Assembly (NCBI GenBank): GCA_002392835.1
Contig: DGHX01000013.1
Location: 1-7,364, forward strand
Source of the DNA: Prevotella sp. UBA3837
Lineage (GTDB): Bacteria > Bacteroidota > Bacteroidia > Bacteroidales > Bacteroidaceae
Direction of reading: 5' to 3'
DNA: 7,364 nucleotides
This document shows, piece by piece, positions 1 to 6,870 of the stretch (positions are counted from its first letter, which is position 1; every line of letters begins with the position of its first letter). The translations under genes and the position numbers were made by a program. The notes beneath the pieces were generated by a model. That model saw nothing but the letters and a program-made list of their open reading frames with translations, had not been told where the DNA came from and searched no databases.

Positions 1-87
1 CGCTTTTGAAAAAATCCCATATCACTTTTTTTAAAAAGCGGGCCACTTTTGAAAAAATCCCATATCACTTTTTTTCAAAAGTGGGCC
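1..87. repeat. Two tandem 43-bp hairpin-forming repeat units
   Basis: A 30-base block at 3-32 recurs without change at 46-75, a period of 43 bp; the following 13 bases differ at only three positions. Each unit folds on itself. The first pairs 1-14 with 27-40, with a single G/A mismatch at 8/33. The second pairs 43-57 with 70-84 as a perfect 15-bp stem. Both leave a 12-base loop, TCCCATATCACT. Near the stem base, the G2-C39 pair of unit one is replaced by A45-T82 in unit two, a compensatory change that suggests the fold matters. The T-runs lie inside the stems rather than after them, so neither is a textbook intrinsic terminator. The window starts inside or at the edge of a unit, so more copies may lie to the left. 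Confidence 0.75.
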
Positions 88-108
88 GCTCAGAAAAAAA
101 AGCGACCC
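83..108. repeat. Small third hairpin next to the tandem repeats
   Basis: Bases 83-90 (GGGCCGCT) can pair with 101-108 (AGCGACCC), with one mismatch at 86/105 and a 10-base, A-rich loop. Read on the minus strand, the loop is a run of eight T's followed by more GC-rich stem. It could be a decayed repeat unit or part of a transcript end for the minus-strand regulator gene; the sequence does not decide between these. Confidence 0.3.
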
Positions 109-305
109 GCTGGTGAAACTGCTCAAACATGCATTTCCACCCATGGGCCGACATCCGTTCACAGCGCACCCGTTTCCAGGCCTTAACCCAATACAAATCA
201 AACTCTTCCGCTGCACTCAGGTGCAAGTAGTGCAACTTGTTTTCGCGTTAAGCCTCGCACGCGTGCGCGAAAGCATACACCGCTGGGGCTTGCCTGTAAA
301 AGAGC
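109..305. other. Non-coding stretch downstream of the regulator
   Basis: I see no supported gene here. The open frames that cross it are short and have no recognisable protein pattern. It contains a 12-bp perfect palindrome at 256-267 (CGCACGCGTGCG), flanked by a longer inverted repeat (241-247 with 266-272), and a twice-repeated GTGCAA at 221-226 and 230-235. There is no T-run after these in the minus direction that would make a clear terminator for the regulator gene ending at 306. Confidence 0.4.
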
Positions 306-2804
306 TCAGCGGGCTTTGGAGTTGGCGTAGCTGGAGGGCGTCATGCCAAACTCCTCCTGGAAGCTACGGGTGAAATACGAGGCATTGGAGAATCCCGTGA
401 GGTACATCACCTCCTTGGTTGAGAAATGCTCCGTGCTGGAAAGCAGACGGGCTGCCTTCTGCAGACGGAGGTGACGGATGTAGCCGACGGCAGTCCTGCC
501 CGTCAGCTGCTTGACCTTCCGATAGATCTGCTTGGAACTGATGCCGCTGGCCTGGCTGAGCATGTCGACGGACAGGTCGGAGTTGTCGATGTTCTCCTCG
601 ATGATATGCGTGAGGCGCAACAGCAGCTGGTCGTCCTGCGACAGCTCGGTGTTGTCGCCGGCAGCGGCGAGCATCTTCAGCCGCAGCTCTTGCTCAAGCA
701 TGGCCTTGTCCTCGTTGAGCTGCGCCTCCTTGTTCCTGGCGTTCTGCACGATCTGCTCTTTTTCCAGACGCTCGCGGCGCAGCGTGCGGCGACTCCTGAC
801 GTAAAGTCCCGTCAGCGTCAGCAGCACTGCGAAAAGCAGGATATACAGGGCCCAAGCCAGACGTGAGCGATACCAGGGGGGCAGAATGCGGAAGCGGAGG
901 CTGTAGGCTGACTCCAGCTGCTGGGCATCGCTCAGATGGAGCGTGTAGCTGCCCGGCTGAAGACCAGAGAGCAGCAGCGTGCTGCTGCCGGTGGGCAGTT
1001 GTACCCACTCTCTCTGGAGCCCGTCGACCCGGAAGGCAAAGCGCGTGGCCTTTCCGGTGCCGTATTCATAGTCGCTGAGATAGAACAACAGGCAGTTCTG
1101 CTCATGGCTCAGCCGCAGGTCGCGCCGATGCAGCTGCAGCGCGTCGCAATAGCCCTGTCCCATCACCTCGACATTGGTCACTACGGGCGTCACCATACGC
1201 GAGCGGTCGTGCAACATGTTGGTTTTCACAGCCGCGAACTTGTCGATGCCTCCCAGCCATATTGTCTGGCTCCGGGCGTCGTAGTAGACGGCGGTATAGC
1301 TGTCGACGGTGCTGAAACTGCTGATCACGTGCTGCCGGGCATCGGTGATGCGGAGCCCCTCGTCGGTGATATTCCATGTGCCAGCGGGGGTTGCTGCCGA
1401 CAGTCCCTGCCGTGTGAACGGCTGCGCATTCTCACTTTGCAGCACGGCTACCAGCCCGTTGGCATCGATGCTGTCAGGGTTGATTTGGTATGTGGCCTGA
1501 TAGGTCGTGACACGCAGATGGCCGCCGTCGGTCTCGGCGATGTCGTACACCCAGTTGCGTCGGTCACCGTCGATACGCAGCGGCCTGAACTGCTGCGACG
1601 TTCGGTCGTAGAGGAGCAAGGCCCCGTCGATGCCCACCCACAGCCTTCGTCTGGAGTCTTCCTTCATGCAGCGTATGCTGTTGTGGGGTATGGGCCATTG
1701 GCTGTCGTTCATCTTGTACCATCGGCAGCTCTGGTGCTCGGTGTCGAGTCCCTCAATGGCGATGAGCCCGTGGATGCCTCCCAGCCAGAGGGTGGAGTCG
1801 GAGTCCTGATAGACGAACCGCATCTGGTTGCCCTCGTGTGAGCCGGTGATGGCCGGCAGGGGATAGGAATGGAAGAACTGGCTGCGGGGCGACATCGACA
1901 CGCCGTTGGACGTGCCCACCCAGAGGTTGCCTCTTCGGTCGCTGCAGAGGCTCCACACCACGTTGCTGGCGATGGACTTGGCATCGTTGAGCGCATCGTG
2001 GCTCAGTTGACACAAGCGGCGGTGACGGTCTACGACGTACAGTCCATCGTCGGTACCTGCCAGAATGTTGCCTTCGGTGTCGCAGGCCAGACACTTCACG
2101 ACGGGCAGGCCGAACTCCAATTGTCCGGCCTGCAACTGGCTGAGCGTACCCAGTCCGTTATCGGTGCCTACCCAGACGGTGCTATCGGCAGGTAGCCAGA
2201 GCAGTGCTGAGATGACTGACGACGAGGAGCGGAGCGTGCGCATGCGACCGGTGGGGATGGAGTAGCAGGCCAGGCCATTCAGCTGTCCTATATATAAAGT
2301 GGTGTCGCCCACGGCGAGCAGCTCTGACACGAGCTCCACTCCCTGCAGGTTCATGTTGCGCCCATTGCGGAGGAGCCCCTTGTCGGTACCAGCCCACACG
2401 TCATTGCCCACACGAGTCAGGCAGAGCACGTCAGTGCCATCATACAAGCTGTCCTTCTGGAAGTGGCGGGTGCTGAGGTCGAACTTCAGCAGACCATGCT
2501 GACAGCCGACGAAGATGCAGCTGTCGGCCACCAGTGCGCACCTAACGGAACCTATATCGGAGAAGGCGGTTTGAGCGTATCGATGAAGATTGTAGCCGTC
2601 CCATGCCGACAATGCCCTGTTGTCGACGAACCACATCATGCCGCTGTCGTCCTGTACAATATCCTTCACGACCAGCGTCTGCGTCTGGCTCTTCAGGTTG
2701 TTGAACGACTGATATCGCAGCGGAGGTGACATGGCTGCCCTGACCGTAGTAGTTACCAACAGGATGACCATACAGGCCAACCTGGCGATTATCGTGCTGT
2801 GCAT
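306..2804 (-). CDS. Membrane-spanning AraC-family regulator with periplasmic propeller sensor, no kinase
   Basis: An 832-residue transcription regulator that probably senses a glycan fragment outside the inner membrane and activates the divergent operon. An N-terminal signal or anchor helix (about 1-24) precedes a beta-propeller region with repeated Reg_prop-type motifs (WAGTDKGLL near 137, WVGTDNGLG near 211, LWVGTSNGV near 294, LWLGGIHGL near 339, IWLGGIDKF near 515). A Y_Y_Y-type domain follows (about 570-642; FRVDGLQREW and LQPGSYTLHL), then one membrane helix (about 647-668), a charged coiled coil (about 670-712) and a C-terminal AraC HTH domain (about 733-828; ending FSNASYFTRSFQEEFGMTP). 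Hybrid two-component regulators of Bacteroidetes carry histidine kinase and receiver domains between the membrane helix and the HTH; here only about 60 residues join them. I chose the ATG at 2804 because an AAGGA lies just upstream and the earlier ATG at 2834 overlaps the promoter -7 box. Target and ligand are inferred. Confidence 0.93.
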   Translation of the reverse strand: MHSTIIARLACMVILLVTTTVRAAMSPPLRYQSFNNLKSQTQTLVVKDIVQDDSGMMWFVDNRALSAWDGYNLHRYAQTAFSDIGSVRCALVADSCIFVGCQHGLLKFDLSTRHFQKDSLYDGTDVLCLTRVGNDVWAGTDKGLLRNGRNMNLQGVELVSELLAVGDTTLYIGQLNGLACYSIPTGRMRTLRSSSSVISALLWLPADSTVWVGTDNGLGTLSQLQAGQLEFGLPVVKCLACDTEGNILAGTDDGLYVVDRHRRLCQLSHDALNDAKSIASNVVWSLCSDRRGNLWVGTSNGVSMSPRSQFFHSYPLPAITGSHEGNQMRFVYQDSDSTLWLGGIHGLIAIEGLDTEHQSCRWYKMNDSQWPIPHNSIRCMKEDSRRRLWVGIDGALLLYDRTSQQFRPLRIDGDRRNWVYDIAETDGGHLRVTTYQATYQINPDSIDANGLVAVLQSENAQPFTRQGLSAATPAGTWNITDEGLRITDARQHVISSFSTVDSYTAVYYDARSQTIWLGGIDKFAAVKTNMLHDRSRMVTPVVTNVEVMGQGYCDALQLHRRDLRLSHEQNCLLFYLSDYEYGTGKATRFAFRVDGLQREWVQLPTGSSTLLLSGLQPGSYTLHLSDAQQLESAYSLRFRILPPWYRSRLAWALYILLFAVLLTLTGLYVRSRRTLRRERLEKEQIVQNARNKEAQLNEDKAMLEQELRLKMLAAAGDNTELSQDDQLLLRLTHIIEENIDNSDLSVDMLSQASGISSKQIYRKVKQLTGRTAVGYIRHLRLQKAARLLSSTEHFSTKEVMYLTGFSNASYFTRSFQEEFGMTPSSYANSKAR

Positions 2805-2808
2805 GATG

Positions 2809-2816
2809 TCCTTTTT
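2809..2816 (-). promoter_or_regulatory. Ribosome binding site deciding the regulator start
   Basis: Read on the minus strand the bases are AAAAAGGA, followed by four bases and then the ATG at 2804. This purine-rich site supports the shorter reading of the regulator. The alternative upstream ATG at 2834 has only an A-rich tract and sits on promoter sequence. Confidence 0.6.
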
Positions 2817-2822
2817 CACAGC

Positions 2823-2851
2823 GCAAAGATACACATTTTTTTCTTTCGCAA
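2823..2851 (-). promoter_or_regulatory. Bacteroidetes-type promoter of the regulator gene
   Basis: On the minus strand TATCTTTGC (2831 down to 2823) matches the Bacteroidetes -7 consensus TAnnTTTG. A TTG at 2851-2849 lies 17 bases upstream, near where the -33 element is expected. Transcription would start around 2816-2820, giving a very short leader of about 13-16 bases before the ATG at 2804. Confidence 0.65.
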
Positions 2852-2890
2852 GCCATGCGGCCCCCGATTTTTAGTCAAATAAGCCCCTTT

Positions 2891-2935
2891 TTTGTCTATT
2901 TTGTGACATTTTTTCCTCTCTGTGTCCATTTTGTG
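2891..2935. promoter_or_regulatory. Direct-repeat operator candidate in the divergent region
   Basis: The 15-base segment 2891-2905 (core GTCTATTTTGTG) and segment 2921-2935 (core GTCCATTTTGTG) match at 13 of 15 positions and start exactly 30 bp apart, close to three helical turns, so both would face the same side of the DNA. AraC-family proteins commonly bind paired direct repeats just upstream of the promoters they activate. The right copy ends 45 bp before the plus-strand -7 box, a position suited to activation. Binding by the neighbouring regulator is inference. Confidence 0.55.
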
Positions 2936-2980
2936 TTATAATTTGGGGATTATGGTCACGCTCGAACAAAATACTATTCG

Positions 2981-2989
2981 TATCTTTGC
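2981..2989 (+). promoter_or_regulatory. -7 box of the secreted-protein operon
   Basis: TATCTTTGC matches the Bacteroidetes -7 consensus TAnnTTTG and is identical to the box of the divergent regulator gene. Start of transcription is expected near 2993, giving a leader of roughly 29 bases before the ATG at 3022. No good TTTG -33 element is present about 17-21 bases upstream, which fits a promoter that depends on an activator. Confidence 0.65.
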
Positions 2990-3021
2990 ACCATCGTTAC
3001 TAACCAACTACTGACGGCATC

Positions 3022-4659
3022 ATGAATCGAGCAAAACTGATATCATTGACACTAGCGGTGCTGGCGATTGCCACCAGCCAGGAGCTGCGTGCCCAATCTC
3101 AAGACACAGACTACGAGCAGACGGTGACCCCGAAGTCGCCGGTCGACTTCACCTCGCGCATTCAGTACCCCGACTTCGAACAGGGTCTCACGGGCTGGGT
3201 GAACGAAGCTGGCTTCGTGACCTTCGAGCGTGCATCATGGAACGGCGTGAAGGACGGCAAATGTATATCGGGAACCTACTACCTGAACCTCTATCACAGT
3301 TCAGGATTGAAAGGACGCGTCGTGCAGACCGTCAAGGACGTCCCCAATGGTGTCTATGCCGTGAAGGCCGGTGTCTTCACCAATACTCCTGGAGCCAACA
3401 TCTTCGCCGGGGATAACATCGTGCCTGCCGTGGTGAATGCTACACAGTACTATACGGCCTACGCGCTCGTAGAGGATAGCACCCTGGAGCTGGGCTACTA
3501 TAGCACGCACGAAAAGGATTTCTGGTCGGTCGTTGACAACTTCTCGCTCACCTACTATGGCAACGGCGACGATGCCCGACAGCTGTACCAGGAGGTCAGC
3601 GGAGCACAGGAAGCCGAGGCACTGGACAAGATTTATGGTTGCCTGATGGAAGCTGTCGACATCGCGGAGGCACTGCTCGACGACCTCGGCGGCAAGTACT
3701 TTGATGACCTCGCAGCAGAGGTGAGAATGGCACGCGAGATGTTTGAACGGCAGCAGGCAACGGCCTTGGAGATAGAAGCCCAGATAGCACGGCTGAACGA
3801 GCTGATCAGCACGGGACGGCAGTTCAAGGAGGCGCACGACCAGCTGGGCAAGCTGCTGGGCGAGCTGAGAGAGGGCATCGCTAAGTACAAGGATGCCGGA
3901 TCACCCAGGAGACTGGCAAGGGCAGCCCAGCTGCTGGAGGATATGCAGGATGCCTATTACTATATCGACCTGACGACGACGGAAGAGATGAACAGTCTCG
4001 CCACCAGATGCAAGAACATGCTGGAGCAGCTTCCCCTGCCTGACTTCATCGACGACGACGAGAAGGCTGAGGACTGCACTCGCCTCATCACGAACCCAGG
4101 CTTCGAAAACGGCAGCAACGGCTGGGTGAACGACCCCATCTTCGATGACTGCAAGCCCACGAACTGGGCCACGATGATTGATGGGACCTACATGACCGGC
4201 AGCTACTACATGAACCTGTTCTGCCCTGCCAACTATCATGCTGGTAGCCTGCATCAGACCATCACCCGCCTCCCACCGGGCAAATACCACGTCGGCGCAT
4301 CGGTATTCAGCAACAGAGCCGGCCTCGTGTTCTTTGCCAACGATCATGAGGTAGCCATCCCCATCGGTCCTTCGTCAGCTCCCTATGGCCGTTTCTTCGG
4401 CATCTACCTCGAGGTAGCTGAGGGCGAGACGCTCACCTTTGGCGTGCGTACCAACGAAGCCGTGGAATTCTGGGGAGCCGTCGACGATTTCACCCTTACA
4501 CGCTACGTGAAGGACACCACTGGCATCCTGCCGCTGCAGGCAGATGCCGGCAAGGAGGACATCTACACGCTGACGGGAGCCAGGAAGGACAGTGTGGGGA
4601 AAGGCATCAGCATCCTTCGCACCAGCGATGGCAGGACAAGGAAAGTATTCACCAAGTAA
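3022..4659 (+). CDS. Exported protein with duplicated lectin-like beta-sandwich domains
   Basis: A 545-residue exported protein, probably glycan-binding; no catalytic motif is visible. The signal peptide covers about residues 1-25 (hydrophobic LTLAVLAIA, cleavage near RAQ). Two related beta-rich domains follow at about 48-178 and 357-495. Matching landmarks are DFEQGLTGWVN and GFENGSNGWVN near the start, GTYYLNLY and GSYYMNLF, VPNGVYAVKAGVF and LPPGKYHVGASVF, and FWSVVDNFSLTYY and FWGAVDDFTLTRY at the end. This layout resembles galactose-binding-like or CBM4/9-like jelly rolls. Between them, about 183-340, is a strongly helical, charged spacer similar in style to FIVAR-type helical modules. 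The last about 33 residues (IYTLTGAR...KGISILR...KVFTK) resemble the final strands of a type IX secretion C-terminal signal. It is first in the operon, 12 bp before the esterase gene. Binding role and ligand are inferred. Confidence 0.85.
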   Translation: MNRAKLISLTLAVLAIATSQELRAQSQDTDYEQTVTPKSPVDFTSRIQYPDFEQGLTGWVNEAGFVTFERASWNGVKDGKCISGTYYLNLYHSSGLKGRVVQTVKDVPNGVYAVKAGVFTNTPGANIFAGDNIVPAVVNATQYYTAYALVEDSTLELGYYSTHEKDFWSVVDNFSLTYYGNGDDARQLYQEVSGAQEAEALDKIYGCLMEAVDIAEALLDDLGGKYFDDLAAEVRMAREMFERQQATALEIEAQIARLNELISTGRQFKEAHDQLGKLLGELREGIAKYKDAGSPRRLARAAQLLEDMQDAYYYIDLTTTEEMNSLATRCKNMLEQLPLPDFIDDDEKAEDCTRLITNPGFENGSNGWVNDPIFDDCKPTNWATMIDGTYMTGSYYMNLFCPANYHAGSLHQTITRLPPGKYHVGASVFSNRAGLVFFANDHEVAIPIGPSSAPYGRFFGIYLEVAEGETLTFGVRTNEAVEFWGAVDDFTLTRYVKDTTGILPLQADAGKEDIYTLTGARKDSVGKGISILRTSDGRTRKVFTK

Positions 4660-4671
4660 ACAACCACAGCT

Positions 4672-6072
4672 ATGAGACAACGATTTGGCATCGGCCTTCT
4701 GTTTTTGCTCCTGACGGCAACCTCGGCATGGGGCTATAAGAGCGAGAAAATATACGTCAACTCTGGCGGCAAGCAGCGAAACATGCTTGTCTATACGCCC
4801 GACGTGCTGCCCGACAACTGCCCCCTCTTCATCACGACCCACGGCATGGGAGGCAACTCGGAGAACCAGGCTGAGCACGACCGCATGTACGAGCTGGTCG
4901 ACACGGCCAAGTTCGTCATGTGCTACCCTAGGGCTGACGGTGACTACTGGGACATCAGTGGAACGAAAGACCAGAACTTCATCATCAAGGTCATCGACGA
5001 GATGGCAGCACGCTACAACATCAACCGCAAGCGCGTCTACTGGTCGGGCTTCTCCATGGGCTCGATGCTTCTGTTCCACTGCATGCCGAACATGCTCGAC
5101 AAGATTGCCGCCTTTGCCCCTACGAGCGGCATACAGTTCAGCGAGAGTCCCTGGGAGCGGTGCAGCAAGAAGGTGAACGTGATGGAGTGTATCGCTTACA
5201 ACGACAATGCCTTCAACTACAGCAAATACGGAATCCGAAGCTATATGGAGCATTTCGGCCAGATGAACCAGTACACCAAGTACGAAAAAGTCACGGGCTA
5301 CAGGACGCAGAACGGCACGTCGTGGTTTGACGGCGACCGCGAGCTATGGCTCAACGAGGATACGAAGCACGAGGTGGTGCTCTACTCCTATAATTATAGT
5401 GGTAAGGGGTCGCATACGCCCGTTGCCGAGAACTCCTACGAGATTTGGAACTTCTGCAAGCGGTTCCAGCTGGGTGATAACATCATCGTCACGCCAACGC
5501 TCGAGGAGGCCCGCGATGCCTTCCTCAAAGCCCTGGGTGCTGCCCGTGATGCCTACGAGGGCACGGCAGGCCCTGACTACACTACGGCTGAGCCACTACG
5601 GGCCAGCGTGAAAGAGCAGATAGAGAAGTACGGTGATTTCGAGTCAGCCGACTCTACCGACTATCTCGTGCCGACACGCTCGATCAACATGGCTACCGAG
5701 GCACTGACCTACCGTAAGGACAACCTCGACCACTACTTTGCCGCACGCCAGCGTGTGAAGGCACTCATCGACCAGTATGCCGACCAGCCCACCTGCAACC
5801 AGACGGCGACCTACCTGCGGATGGTGAGCCACTACGAATACTACGACCTGCCCGAGAAATACCTGATACGCGATGCCAAGCTCATCACGGCTGCCGAAGC
5901 CCTCGATGAGATAGCCGACCGGTTTGTGAAAGAGATAGCAACGGCCATACGTTCCCTGCGCCGAGGCCCTGCCGAAGACAAGGCTGCAGTGTTCGACCTC
6001 GGCGGCCGGCATTCCGACGGCAAAGGCGGGATCCGGATTGTAAACGGGAAGAAATACTTCGCAAGACAGTGA
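4672..6072 (+). CDS. Exported CE1/LpqC-type serine esterase with helical extension
   Basis: A 466-residue secreted alpha/beta-hydrolase that probably cleaves ester groups (acetyl or feruloyl) from a polysaccharide. The signal peptide is about 1-21 (GLLFLLLTATSAWG). The catalytic domain, about 25-265, starts with a strand and an oxyanion-type THGMGGN (57-62). The nucleophile motif GFSMGS places the serine at 128, and DKIAAFAPTSG follows as in LpqC/CE1 esterases. Asp178 in AYNDNAFNY and His248 in GKGSHTP are the likely other triad members, and the domain closes with IWNFCKRF. Residues about 275-430 form an added helical region of FIVAR-like style (LEEARDAFLKALGAARDAY), which ordinary CE1 enzymes lack. 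The C-terminal tail contains FDLGGR (441-446) and IRIVNGKK, like its neighbours. It starts 12 bp after the preceding gene, so the two are probably co-transcribed. Exact substrate cannot be read from the sequence; a PHB-depolymerase-like activity is a less likely alternative. Confidence 0.87.
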   Translation: MRQRFGIGLLFLLLTATSAWGYKSEKIYVNSGGKQRNMLVYTPDVLPDNCPLFITTHGMGGNSENQAEHDRMYELVDTAKFVMCYPRADGDYWDISGTKDQNFIIKVIDEMAARYNINRKRVYWSGFSMGSMLLFHCMPNMLDKIAAFAPTSGIQFSESPWERCSKKVNVMECIAYNDNAFNYSKYGIRSYMEHFGQMNQYTKYEKVTGYRTQNGTSWFDGDRELWLNEDTKHEVVLYSYNYSGKGSHTPVAENSYEIWNFCKRFQLGDNIIVTPTLEEARDAFLKALGAARDAYEGTAGPDYTTAEPLRASVKEQIEKYGDFESADSTDYLVPTRSINMATEALTYRKDNLDHYFAARQRVKALIDQYADQPTCNQTATYLRMVSHYEYYDLPEKYLIRDAKLITAAEALDEIADRFVKEIATAIRSLRRGPAEDKAAVFDLGGRHSDGKGGIRIVNGKKYFARQ

Positions 6073-6110
6073 ACTAACCAATTATTATTAACTCTTTTAA
6101 TTTAACCATC

Positions 6111-6842
6111 ATGAAACATTTTAAACTCTCTCTGATCGCTTTTGCTCTGCTGGCAGGAAGTGCCGGCGCGTATGCTGACATTGTCGACTTCGGCAGTGAG
6201 ACGCAGACGGAATGGACAGCCACGTCGGCCGACGGCTGCGACATGGGCTCTACCGTTACCCTCGACGGCGTCGTCGTCACGCTTGGCTCGCCCGACGATA
6301 CTGGTGTCAACTGGACTTGGCATGCCAAGAATGCCGGCCTGTTGCCCTCGCAGATGCCGTCGACCGAAGGCACTGTCGAGTCGCTCATCACCGAGTTCTC
6401 GGAAGAAGCGCCCTTCGGCCTGCTTCCCACGCATGGCGCCTTCCTGAAGATCGAGCCCTCGAAGGCTGGTGCCATCACCATCACGGCCAAGGCCTCGGCT
6501 AACGCAGCCCAGCCGCTGGTGTTCGTCACGCTCGACAAGAACGATCCCACCACGATCCTCTCAGCCCAGATTACTCCCTGGGACAACAGCGTGACGCAGT
6601 GGACCTACGAGGTCGATGCCGACCATACGTACATGTTCTTCCAGCAGTCGTACCCCGGCCAGTTGGGTGCCTACCGCATCACGCTGCGCAGTATTGCCTT
6701 TGCCGTCGATGATATGGCAACTGGCCTGAACCAGCTGCATGCAGCACCCGCAGCATCGCAAGCCTTCGACCTCGGTGGCCGTCCTGCCAGCGCCAAGAGC
6801 AGCCTGCGAATCGTAGGCGGCAAGAAGGTCTACGTGAAATAG
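6111..6842 (+). CDS. Exported beta-rich protein, first of a tandem pair
   Basis: A 243-residue exported protein of unknown function. The signal peptide is about 1-22 (LIAFALLAGSAGAYA), with cleavage before DIVDFGS. The body (about 23-200) is rich in short strands and contains LDGVVVTLGS, WTWHAKNAGLLPS, PTHGAFLKIEPSKAG and AITITAKASA. The GAFLKIEPSKAG...ITI pattern recalls beta-sandwich domains that accompany carbohydrate-active enzymes in Bacteroidetes, so glycan binding is a reasonable guess only. No catalytic motif or lipobox is seen. The tail AFDLGGR (218-224) through IVGGKKVYVK is the same kind as in the esterase. A 38-bp AT-rich gap separates it from the esterase gene; I see no TAnnTTTG box in that gap, so read-through from the operon promoter is likely. 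Confidence 0.82.
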   Translation: MKHFKLSLIAFALLAGSAGAYADIVDFGSETQTEWTATSADGCDMGSTVTLDGVVVTLGSPDDTGVNWTWHAKNAGLLPSQMPSTEGTVESLITEFSEEAPFGLLPTHGAFLKIEPSKAGAITITAKASANAAQPLVFVTLDKNDPTTILSAQITPWDNSVTQWTYEVDADHTYMFFQQSYPGQLGAYRITLRSIAFAVDDMATGLNQLHAAPAASQAFDLGGRPASAKSSLRIVGGKKVYVK

Positions 6843-6870
6843 AGCACAACCCATCAATCAACGCACGCTT

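Noticed and set aside
1..87. CRISPR-like repeat pair
   Set aside because: Only two units, directly abutting with no unique spacer between them, and each unit is itself a long hairpin; no cas gene is nearby.
129..230. 33-residue open frame on the plus strand (MHFHPWADIRSQ...)
   Set aside because: Short, no clear ribosome binding site or promoter, and no recognisable motif. It could be a decayed gene piece, but the sequence alone does not support a call.
113..373. Plus-strand frame of 86 residues starting at a GTG
   Set aside because: It runs into the 3' end of the well-supported regulator gene on the opposite strand and has no protein-like pattern.
936..1841. Plus-strand frame of 301 residues
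   Set aside because: Lies wholly antisense to the propeller and Y_Y_Y parts of the regulator; long open antisense frames are expected in GC-rich coding DNA, and it shows no domain or signal sequence.
2832..2834. Upstream ATG as start of the regulator
   Set aside because: It overlaps the promoter -7 box and lacks a ribosome binding site, while the ATG at 2804 has AAGGA before it and a proper signal-like helix after it.
4375..5253. Minus-strand frame of 292 residues
   Set aside because: Antisense to the end of the binder gene and the catalytic core of the esterase, whose Ser-containing GFSMGS motif makes the plus-strand reading certain.
6073..6110. Separate promoter for the tandem pair
   Set aside because: The gap is AT-rich but lacks a TAnnTTTG box, so I treat the pair as part of the upstream operon.
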